DNA from: Ereboglobus sp. | GTDB taxonomy: Bacteria > Verrucomicrobiota > Verrucomicrobiia > Opitutales > Opitutaceae | Assembly: GCA_029974595.1 (NCBI GenBank) | Contig: JARKRC010000058.1 | Span: 1 to 64,000, forward strand | Reading direction: 5' to 3' | Length of the DNA: 64,000 nucleotides | Position numbers and translations under genes: made by a program | In this document: piece after piece, positions 33,643 through 43,000 of the stretch | Numbering within the stretch: the stretch's first letter is position 1 | Layout of the letters: every line of letters starts with the position of its first letter | The notes under the pieces: model-generated | What the model saw: only the letters and a program-made list of their open reading frames with translations | Databases searched by the model: none | Told to the model about the DNA's origin: nothing

Positions 33643-34227
33643 ATGAGCCGAGGTGGCAAAGATTTTTCCGACAAAAAAAAGCGTCCGCTCGCAGGGTCGC
33701 TTTTGCTCGCGCATCCGTCGATGGGCGAGGGGATTTTCCGTCGCTCCGTCATCCTGTTGCCGGCCCACGATGAAAACGGCTCGATGGGCATCGTGCTCAA
33801 CCATCCGCTGCACAAACGCGTCGGCGATATCAGCGGCGAATTTGCGGTCGGGCCGCTGTCGGACGTGCCGGTTTACCAAGGCGGGCCGGTCGCGATGGAC
33901 AAACTGCTTTTTTGCGCGTGGCGCATGCATCCGCAGGGGCTTGGGTTTCAACTGATGTTCGGCATTGATCCGGAGAAGGCGATAGAGCTTCGCGACGAGC
34001 AGGGCATGGAATTGCGCGCGTTTTACGGTTATGCGGGCTGGTCGTCGGGACAGCTGGAGGGCGAATTGAAACGCAACACCTGGGTCGTCGCGCCGCTCCT
34101 GCCGCATTTGCTGGCGAAGGGGGACGCCGCCGAATACGATGAGCGGATGTGGAAAAAAATCCTCGGCGGCCTGAGTTACGAGTGGTTTCTGTCCGCCGGC
34201 GAGCCGGATGATCCGTCTGCAAATTGA
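33643..34227 (+). CDS. yqgE: YqgE/AlgH family protein
   Basis: A cytosolic protein of 194 aa of the UPF0301 (DUF179) family, whose molecular role is not settled. The family signature is clear: AGSLLLAHPSMGEGIFRRSV, HDENGSMGIVLNHPL, VYQGGPVAMDKLLF and FYGYAGWSSGQLEGELKRNTW. The track starts at TTG 33634; ATG 33643, with TGAGG six bases upstream, is the better start. It lies 75 bp after the sialidase but probably forms its own unit and converges with the AmaP-like gene 21 bp downstream. Confidence 0.93.
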   Translation: MSRGGKDFSDKKKRPLAGSLLLAHPSMGEGIFRRSVILLPAHDENGSMGIVLNHPLHKRVGDISGEFAVGPLSDVPVYQGGPVAMDKLLFCAWRMHPQGLGFQLMFGIDPEKAIELRDEQGMELRAFYGYAGWSSGQLEGELKRNTWVVAPLLPHLLAKGDAAEYDERMWKKILGGLSYEWFLSAGEPDDPSAN

Positions 34228-34248
34228 ACCGGGAAAACAATGCCGGCG

Positions 34249-34662
34249 TTACAACGGTTTCTCGTCGGCAACGACTCCGGTGACTTCGATTTCGATGCGG
34301 CCTTCGTTGGGGATGCCGAGATCGTTGCGGTAAATGGAGGCGATTTCCTGCGCGAGGTAGCTTTGGATGGCGTCGAGTTTGGCGCCGGGATGGACTTTCA
34401 GGCGGATGCGCGTCGCAAGATTTCCGGAGCGTCCCTTGACGCGGGCGCGCGCGGCGGCGACGCCTTTGACTTGCTCGCAGCAGGTTTCGATCAGCTTGTG
34501 CAGGGCGTGGCGGGAGATGCGCAGGCTGCCGTTGTCGTCCTTGGACAGAAGGAGGCGCCGGGGGCGCAGGATGACGAGGAGCATCGCGGGCACCGCGAGC
34601 ACGAGCCAGAGGATGGCAAGCTGGACGGGCGATTCGAGAAGGTGCTGGAGCATTTGTTTCAA
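34249..34662 (-). CDS. AmaP-like membrane anchor of the Asp23 family
   Basis: A protein of 137 aa with one hydrophobic segment near the N-terminus (LAILWLVLAVPAMLLVIL) followed by a cytoplasmic domain with the Asp23-like pattern (ISRHALHKLIETCCEQVKGV; ATRIRLKVHPGAKLDAIQSY). In Gram-positive bacteria AmaP tethers Asp23 to the membrane. The Asp23 gene is directly upstream with a 19-bp gap, which supports the same pairing here. Presence in a diderm is less studied. The call rests on fold-like pattern and gene context. Confidence 0.65.
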   Translation of the reverse strand: MKQMLQHLLESPVQLAILWLVLAVPAMLLVILRPRRLLLSKDDNGSLRISRHALHKLIETCCEQVKGVAAARARVKGRSGNLATRIRLKVHPGAKLDAIQSYLAQEIASIYRNDLGIPNEGRIEIEVTGVVADEKPL

Positions 34663-34681
34663 TGCGGGAGCGGAGGCGCGG

Positions 34682-35128
34682 TTAATCGGTCGCGATTCCG
34701 GGCCAGAGGCTGTCGGGGCGCGCCGGCGCGCCGGGAGCGGCGGGGAGGCGCACGCCTTCGACGATCACGTCCACGCGGTGGACGTTCTTGCCGGTCATGC
34801 CGGTGATTTGTTTGCGCACGGAGACCTGCACGTCGTAGGCGGTGCGCGCGATCTCGTGGCCGTAGGTGATGATGATGCGCACTTCGATGGCGTAGGCGTC
34901 GTCCGTGTCCTCGACGATTTTGACGCCGCGTTTGCTAGCTTCGCTTTTGGAAAGGAGATCCGTGATCTCGTCGGCAATGCCTCCGCCGACGGCTGCGACT
35001 CCGGGGACTTGCTGGGCGGCGAGGCGGACGATGGCGGCGACCACGTCGTGGTTGATCTTGATGTCGCCGAGCTCGGGTTGGTTGTCGGGATAAACAACGG
35101 GAGGCGTGTTGTAGTCGTTGCCGGGCAT
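34682..35128 (-). CDS. Asp23/Gls24 family envelope-stress protein
   Basis: A soluble protein of 148 aa. GDIKINHDVVAAIVRLAAQQVPGVAAVGGG is cut from the typical family N-terminal segment, followed by IEVRIIITYGHEIARTAYDV and VRKQITGMTGKNVHRVDVIV. The family is linked to envelope homeostasis and, in Firmicutes, binds the membrane via AmaP. It is followed by the AmaP-like gene in the same direction. Its start is 110 bp from the divergent rsmB start. Confidence 0.9.
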   Translation of the reverse strand: MPGNDYNTPPVVYPDNQPELGDIKINHDVVAAIVRLAAQQVPGVAAVGGGIADEITDLLSKSEASKRGVKIVEDTDDAYAIEVRIIITYGHEIARTAYDVQVSVRKQITGMTGKNVHRVDVIVEGVRLPAAPGAPARPDSLWPGIATD

Positions 35129-35238
35129 ATGCGGAGGAGGCGGAGTTTTCAGTTTGCTGTTTGCAGTCTGGCCTCGCCGGGCCGCGGGGTGGGAGGATTT
35201 TCTTTGATTTGCGGGGCGGGGAAGGCGAGTTTTACGCG

Positions 35239-36570
35239 ATGCTCACAAATGAACAGCCCACAACGCCCTGGTCGCTCGCAGTGATGTTGCTCACGCGCTG
35301 GCTCGAAAACTTCGAGCGCGTGGACACGCTGCTGGATTCGCTGCCGCGCACGGTGGCGGGAGTGGAGCGGGCGCGGTGCCAGCATTTGCTGTTTGGCGCG
35401 GTGCGGCACAAGGGGCGCATCGAGGCGAGGCTGTGGCATTTGGTGGAGCGCGCGCCGAGGCCGCGCTTGAAGGCGATTTTGCTCGTGGCGGGATTTGAGC
35501 TGATCGAGGGCGGCGGCGACGGCCACGCGGCGCGCGTGGTGCATCACGCGGTCGAACAGGCAAAGACGCTCGCGAGCATGCCGGAGTCGCGGATGGTGAA
35601 CGCCGTCGTGCGCAAGCTCGCCGCGGCGCTTGTCGAGGAAAAGGCGCCGGTGAAACTGGCGGGCGCGGAGCAACTGGCGTCTTGGTTTTCGCATCCGGTC
35701 TGGCTCGTGCAGCGGTGGCTCGCGCAATTTGGCGCGGCGGGAACGCGCGCGTTGCTTGAGTGGAACCAGCAGCCGGCTCCCGTGCATGCGCGCTGGCGGG
35801 CGGCCGGGCGTTCGCCGGGCGAGGCGGAGCTGGCGTGGCTCGCGCCGACGCGCTGGGAAAATTTTTATGAGGTGAAGCCGGGCAACTGGAGCGCGGTGGA
35901 GGCGGCGATCGCGCGCGCCGATTTGTATTTGCAGGATCCGTCCACCCGCCTGGCGGTCGGGCTGCTTGCGCCGCGGGCGGGCGAGTCGATTCTCGATGCG
36001 TGCGCGGCGCCGGGCGGCAAGAGCGTGGCGATGGCGGATGCGATGCGCGCGGGCGGCGCGGCTGATGGAAAATCGCTCATCGTGGCGATGGATCTGCCGG
36101 GCGCGCGCGTGGACCGGCTCAAGGAAAACCTGTCGCGCGCGCCGGCGGGCGTCGAGGTGGCGCTGGTGCAGGGCGATTTGCTGAAGGCGGGCGCGGTGTT
36201 GTTCGGCGAGCATGACCTGCCCGCGGAGTATGACGCGGTGCTGCTCGACGCGCCGTGCTCAAACACGGGCGTGATGCGGCATCGCGTGGACGTGAAATGG
36301 CGGTTGCAGTTGAACGATTTTGCGAAGCACGCGCGGCAGCAACTCGGCTTGCTCGAAGCGGCGGCGCGGCGCGTGAGGCCGGGCGGGCGGCTGGTTTACA
36401 GCACGTGCAGCATCGACGCCGAGGAAAACGAACAGGTGGTCGCGGAGTTTTTGAGGCGCCCGCACGGGCCGGGTGGCGGTGGGCGGTTTGCGCTGGAGAA
36501 ATCGGCGCAGGCGCAGCCTTGGGTGGACGGGCACGACGGCGCGGCGGCGTTTTTGCTGCGGCGGAAGTGA
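35239..36570 (+). CDS. rsmB: 16S rRNA (cytosine967-C5)-methyltransferase RsmB
   Basis: A rRNA-modifying enzyme of 443 aa. An N-terminal NusB-like helical domain (about 1-150, TRWLENFERVDTLLDSLPRT) is followed by a Rossmann methyltransferase domain. Visible motifs: SAM-binding DACAAPGGKSVAMADAMR, motif IV DAPCSNTGVMRHRVDVKWR and motif VI VYSTCSIDAEENEQVV with the two conserved cysteines. The track starts at 35161; ATG 35239 (MLTNEQPTTPWSLAVMLL) fits the family start. It stands alone on the plus strand, divergent from asp23. Confidence 0.92.
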   Translation: MLTNEQPTTPWSLAVMLLTRWLENFERVDTLLDSLPRTVAGVERARCQHLLFGAVRHKGRIEARLWHLVERAPRPRLKAILLVAGFELIEGGGDGHAARVVHHAVEQAKTLASMPESRMVNAVVRKLAAALVEEKAPVKLAGAEQLASWFSHPVWLVQRWLAQFGAAGTRALLEWNQQPAPVHARWRAAGRSPGEAELAWLAPTRWENFYEVKPGNWSAVEAAIARADLYLQDPSTRLAVGLLAPRAGESILDACAAPGGKSVAMADAMRAGGAADGKSLIVAMDLPGARVDRLKENLSRAPAGVEVALVQGDLLKAGAVLFGEHDLPAEYDAVLLDAPCSNTGVMRHRVDVKWRLQLNDFAKHARQQLGLLEAAARRVRPGGRLVYSTCSIDAEENEQVVAEFLRRPHGPGGGGRFALEKSAQAQPWVDGHDGAAAFLLRRK

Positions 36571-36654
36571 AGCGGCGCGATGGCGCGCCGAAGTGAGAAT
36601 TGCAGGGCAATATGGAAAGCCGCGGCACGCCAAGGGCGTGTGCGGGCATCACCC

Positions 36655-36874
36655 GAAGATTACCCGCAAGCCAGCGTGGACATATTCGGGATGCGAGGGA
36701 TTGGTGGTCCGGGGGAGCGCACGCGTCTCGCGTGCCGGCTTAGGCGTCCCGCCGAAGCCCGACACGGGCGGAGCGTCCGTCCGTCTGCCCCGAAAGCGTT
36801 GGGCGGGACGCCCAACGCGGCACGCGGGCGCTCCCCGGAGCATTCGATTCCCGACTGACTTGCGGGCAATCTTC
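36655..36874. repeat. MITE/REP-like palindromic element, 220 bp
   Basis: The ends GAAGATTACCCGCAAG and CTTGCGGGCAATCTTC are inverted repeats of 16 bp with one mismatch. Inside are more nested palindromes: GGCGTCCCGCC pairs with GGCGGGACGCC, and GCGTTGGGCG-GGA-CGCCCAACGC (36795-36817) is a perfect 10-bp-arm hairpin. The element is GC-rich and has no credible gene. Layout fits a non-autonomous miniature element or REP cluster. It lies between rsmB and the convergent ftsH. Confidence 0.6.
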
Positions 36875-36939
36875 AGGGCATTACAATGCGATCTTCTGCT
36901 TTTATATTCCGGAGGGTTTTGCGTCCGTCGCCTTGAAAT

Positions 36940-36972
36940 AAAAAACGCAGACTGGTTGTCCGCGTTTTTTTT
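36940..36972 (-). terminator. Bidirectional intrinsic terminator downstream of ftsH
   Basis: AAAAAACGCAGAC and GTCCGCGTTTTTTTT form a stem with one A/C mismatch and a 5-base loop, ending in T-runs on both strands. It is 6 bp from the ftsH stop on the minus strand and may also end rsmB transcription from the other side. Confidence 0.75.
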
Positions 36973-36977
36973 GGCCG

Positions 36978-39000
<2,023 letters not shown>

Positions 39001-39011
<11 letters not shown>

Positions 39012-40524
39012 TTCTTTGTTTCGGTGATTGTAATAAAGACTGGGCGTGCACGGTGCAGGTTCCGCAGTGATATGTCAAATGCAGGGCCTGTGGAGTTTGC
39101 GCGTCAATTTTCCACGCGTCGGCGGGAGGAAAACCGGGAATCCAGACGAGTTCGCCGGCGCCATCGCGGACGATGCAGACAACCGGCAGGGCGAACCTGC
39201 GCCCGTGGGGGATTTTGCGGTTGATGAAGAGATCGGAAACTTTTGCCGAGCCGGGCGCGCCGAGCGGCTGATAGCGGTCGCCAGGCTCCCACGAGCGAAT
39301 GATGAGCGGAGTTTTGGGGGGAGGCGGCGCGATAAAAAGAGTGTGAATAGGATCGCAGTGACCGGCGAGGATGCCGGCGCGGAGTTCATCGGTGAGCGTG
39401 ACGATCTCGGCCTTGAGTGTCGCGCCATCGGGCAGGGCGAGATCAAAAGGCGGGACGTGCGAATAGTTGAATGCCTTTTGTAGCGCCAGAGACGCCGCGG
39501 CCTCGATGCGGAGAATGCCGTTTTCAAAAAGGGCAACGGCGTTGCCAATGCTGGTCCGGCCTTCTCCCTCGACGCACATTTCGAGAAGCGCCTCGAAGCC
39601 GGCCCGCGCGAGTTCCGCAGCGGGCGGCCAGCGGCGCAGCGCGCGTCGGAGAAGCGCGCGTGGTTTTCCCGCGAGAGCGCGCAGGTCGAGCGAATCGGGA
39701 GTGATCGCCGGGGCGGGCAGGATTTCATCGAGCCAGCAGTCGAGCGCGGCGGCGTCTTCTTCGAGGAGATCGCGGGTGAGAGCGGCTCCGGCGAGCGCGT
39801 CGTTGTTCTGGGATGCGGCAATGAAGGCGGGCAGAACATCGCGGCGAATGCGGTTGCGAAAAAAATCACCGGAGGGATCGCCCACCGGTGCGGTGTTGGT
39901 GGCGTCCTCGCGCCACGCCAAGCCGCGTGCAGCGAGCGCATCGGTGATTTGCTTTTTCGAAAGTGTGAGAAGCGGGCGCAAAAACACGCGCCCGTCGGCG
40001 TGGAGATGGACGGGACGTGGCGCAGCCAGCCCGGCGGCGCTGCTGCCGCGCGCGAGACGCATGAGCATCGTCTCGGCAACATCGTCGCGCTGGTGGCCGA
40101 GAAAAAGCGCCTTCGCGCCAAGCGCGGACATTTCGCGAGCGAAGAATGCATGGCGTGTCTCGCGCGCATCGGCCTCGCTGATGTCAGCGACAGGCGATGC
40201 GCTGCCGCCTTCGCGCTGCCAATGACCGACGCGCAGCTCGACGTCGAGCGCCGCGCACATTTCGCGACAGAACAATTCGTCACCGTCGCTCGCCGCACCG
40301 CGCAGGTGATGATTGAAGTGGAGCGCGACAAATTTCCCGTTTGCGCGGCGTTCAGGGAAGTGCGCGCAGAGCGCGAGAAGGAGCGCGAGCGAGTCAGCGC
40401 CGCCAGAAAAGGCGATGCACCACGGCGCGCCGTCATTCGCGTGCCCGTCCGCCCACGCGAGCGCGGCGGGATGCAGCGCGGTACGCGGAAAAAGCGGTGA
40501 GGTGGCAGGTCGGACGTATGACAT
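39001..40524 (-). CDS. tilS: tRNA(Ile)-lysidine synthase TilS
   Basis: An enzyme of 507 aa that converts C34 to lysidine in the AUA-reading tRNA(Ile). The PP-loop signature is SGGADS (residues 40-45), followed by FVALHFNHHLRG and LFLGHQRDDVAETMLMRLARG, with substrate-binding and C-terminal TilS domains (IIRSWEPGDRYQPLG). The track extends to 40647, but ATG 40524 (MSYVRPATSPLFPRTALHP) lets the enzyme begin just before its PP-loop domain and leaves 137 bp of divergent promoter region to the gene at 40662. It is followed by ftsH with an 11-bp overlap. Confidence 0.93.
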
Positions 40525-40661
40525 TCGCCCGCAAATATCGCGAAGATCGCGCCATCTGCCAAGCCTCGGAAAAAGCGGGCGGTGGAGTTTGGCGGCAGGA
40601 AGGCTTTGTGGCACAGAGTGATTGCGGCGCTTGTTATCTCCGCTCAAACATTACGGGCACC

Positions 40662-41903
40662 ATGGCCTGGCGAATTGAAGAGAATATTCTGCGCGGTGAA
40701 ATCGACAACCGCGTTCGTGGGCGCGTCACGGCGCGCCTCTGGTTTTGCGGCCATGAAGACCGCCCGATGGATATTTTGCTGCAAGGCGACGCCGAGCCTG
40801 ACTTGCACGGGCATCTCATCACGTTCACCAATCCCGACCCGAAGCCGGGTTTGCCGCAGGGTCTGTGCCTGGAGCAGCGCGGTCACGCCGGGCACATCAC
40901 CGCGTCGCGCAAAGTGAAGATTCCCGACGTGCCGCCCGACCGGATTCACGAGTATTACAAGACGGGCAAACGACCGCCGTATCACTGGGGCAATGTGCTT
41001 TACTTTGAGTGGTTCAGCAAAACGAACGGGTGCGTCGTGATCGAAGCCTCATACAATTTATCCATCTCGGCCGATGCCCCGACATGGGAACTTACGCCCG
41101 AGGAAAAAGCCGCGCGCGATGCCGAGCTCGCCGCCGCCGCCGAAAGCGATCCGATCACAATCGTGCGCAATCCGGACATTGATGACGGTGGTGATTTCGA
41201 CGATTGGATTCCACCCACCGAGGAAGAAGCCGACCGCGACCAAGAGCGCTCGGAGATTTTGATGGACCGTGTCGAGGCGCGCATGGAGCGCGAAGGGCCG
41301 GATGCCGATTACGAAAAAATCCTCGATGAGGAAATCACACGTCTTCGCAAGGAGCGCGGCGAACCCGAGCCGACGCCGGAACAGCTTGAGGAAAATCAAC
41401 GCAGGCTCGACGAAATGAACGGCGGCGCCGAGGGGGTGCTGGAGGGCATGGAAGCCGGGTCGTCGCAAGCTGACGAATGGGCGGATGGGGAATGGGAGGA
41501 GCGCGAATGGCATCCGCTGGTGAGACGCGCGCGAGATTTTTCGCTGCGCGTGCATCGCGATATAGAGGCGCGCGGCTGGATGCCGCCGGACGTGCATCGC
41601 GAGCATCCCGTCGCCCAATTATGCGGCAGCCTGATGTGTGTCGGGCCCAAACTTGCGGGCGCATTGGGTCACGAAGGCGACTGGCCGCGGGCGTTGTTTT
41701 TCACGGCGCATGCAATCGTGCGCCTGAAAAAGGCGCTCGATTTTGTGGAGGACGCGCTGCTTGCCGCCGAATGCTGCGCCGAGCAAAACCTGACCGATGC
41801 GGCGTGGCTCGACGAAGTCATGCGCGAAACAAAATCCCTCGCCTGTGAAATCGAAAACATCATCGCCGAGCAGAGGAGGCGATTAAAAGAACATGACGAG
41901 TAA
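40662..41903 (+). CDS. Conserved hypothetical protein, 413 aa
   Basis: I do not recognise the family. The track starts at 40341, antisense to tilS; ATG 40662 (MAWRIEENILRGEIDNRVRG) is the sensible start. The first 170 residues form a beta-rich domain with well-placed glycines (ARLWFCGHEDRPMDILLQGD; GLCLEQRGHAGHITAS). The middle (about 200-300) is very acidic and probably disordered or coiled (EEEADRDQERSEILMDRVEA). The C-terminal 125 residues look all-helical (HAIVRLKKALDFVEDALLAA). It has no signal peptide. It is convergent with mcrC, 23 bp away, and divergent from tilS. A role beside the McrBC system is possible but has no direct support. Confidence 0.7.
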   Translation: MAWRIEENILRGEIDNRVRGRVTARLWFCGHEDRPMDILLQGDAEPDLHGHLITFTNPDPKPGLPQGLCLEQRGHAGHITASRKVKIPDVPPDRIHEYYKTGKRPPYHWGNVLYFEWFSKTNGCVVIEASYNLSISADAPTWELTPEEKAARDAELAAAAESDPITIVRNPDIDDGGDFDDWIPPTEEEADRDQERSEILMDRVEARMEREGPDADYEKILDEEITRLRKERGEPEPTPEQLEENQRRLDEMNGGAEGVLEGMEAGSSQADEWADGEWEEREWHPLVRRARDFSLRVHRDIEARGWMPPDVHREHPVAQLCGSLMCVGPKLAGALGHEGDWPRALFFTAHAIVRLKKALDFVEDALLAAECCAEQNLTDAAWLDEVMRETKSLACEIENIIAEQRRRLKEHDE

Positions 41904-41926
41904 AACGCTGGCGTATCAGCCAGCGC

Positions 41927-42970
41927 TTATGAGCGGATTGCGCGCAAAAGCTGGGTGTGAATTGCTTGCCATGATTGCGTGAGGTCCAATGTCAGAGCAC
42001 GCATGCGGTGGCCGTGGGTTGTGAATGCAGCATCAAATTCGTATTCGTTTTTAGGGTATAACAAAATGCCATCGGCGTGTTCCCAGCGGGGTTCTCCGGA
42101 GCGTTGGCGCAGATAGGTGAAGAGTTGGTAGAGGTTTCCAGACGAGAGCCTCGCGGCGCCGTGCCTGCCGGCTGCGAGCGCATTGGCATAAAATTTTGTG
42201 TCGAGAATAATAGCTCGATTCTCGCCGGGATTGCGCAGGCAGATATCGGTTTGCATGTCCGGCAAATATCGGCGGGCGTCTTCATTTTCGTCGAGGCGAT
42301 CCCATTTGATTTTGAATGATTCGACTTTCCAGTCCGGCAGTTCGCGGCGATAGAAATTGAGCACGAATTTTTCGAAGAGCCTTGGCAGGGCGTCCCTCTC
42401 GAAATCGCGAAAGCGGCGTCCGCCGTTTTGCTCGTCGGGAAGCCACTCTTCGTGAACGAGCTCGCATATGTGCAAGAGCAGCGCGTAGGCGCGGTTGTTG
42501 CCGTGAAGTTGAATCCGGCGGAAGTCGCGCGCGTTAAGGCGTGTGTCTTGGACGGGAGAAAACCAGAGGAGAAGGTCGCGGAGGTCGTCGCATAATGCGC
42601 GATTGAGTCCGCAATGGTCATGCAGTTTGCGCATGGTCGCCTTGAGGATTCGGTTGGGCTGGGTGTCGAATACGAGTTCATCCCATTCGCAGGCCGCGCG
42701 TCCGTGCGCAGGCAAGTTGCGGCGGTAGGTTTGCCCGAGGAGGAGCTTGCCGCGTATGCCGGCAATCTCGTCGCGGCGTGGTTGATAAGCACGGTCAAGC
42801 CCGCGCCGGATTGCCGCCCGCGTGCCGCTGATGAGCACCCGAGCCAGGAGTTCCTGCTGGCTGGTGGCGCTGTCGATCACATCGGCGGGAACGGTGTCGC
42901 GTGTTTCGCCCAACACATCCCATGCGTAACAGAGCAAGTAGTAGATGTTGGCTATGGGGATTGGCTTCAT
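41927..42970 (-). CDS. mcrC: McrC-type nuclease subunit of a type IV restriction system
   Basis: A 347-aa endonuclease subunit that pairs with McrB to cut modified DNA. The N-terminus MKPIPIANIYYLLCYAWDVL is typical of the McrC family. The PD-(D/E)XK core is visible as D in MQTDICL and DTK in AIILDTKFYANAL. It lies 30 bp downstream of mcrB in the same direction, the usual order. It converges with the hypothetical gene at 40662-41903. Confidence 0.92.
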   Translation of the reverse strand: MKPIPIANIYYLLCYAWDVLGETRDTVPADVIDSATSQQELLARVLISGTRAAIRRGLDRAYQPRRDEIAGIRGKLLLGQTYRRNLPAHGRAACEWDELVFDTQPNRILKATMRKLHDHCGLNRALCDDLRDLLLWFSPVQDTRLNARDFRRIQLHGNNRAYALLLHICELVHEEWLPDEQNGGRRFRDFERDALPRLFEKFVLNFYRRELPDWKVESFKIKWDRLDENEDARRYLPDMQTDICLRNPGENRAIILDTKFYANALAAGRHGAARLSSGNLYQLFTYLRQRSGEPRWEHADGILLYPKNEYEFDAAFTTHGHRMRALTLDLTQSWQAIHTQLLRAIRS

Positions 42971-43000
42971 GCGCTGGGTTGTGCGGCGCGGTCGCGGGAT

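Noticed and set aside
35129-35160. CAGTTTGCTGTTTGCAGT repeat between asp23 and rsmB as a cassette arm
   Set aside because: A single short iteration in a divergent promoter region with no partner arm; too little to call.
40341-40661. N-terminal extension of the 520-aa ORF
   Set aside because: It overlaps tilS antisense and is arginine-rich shadow sequence; the credible start is ATG 40662.
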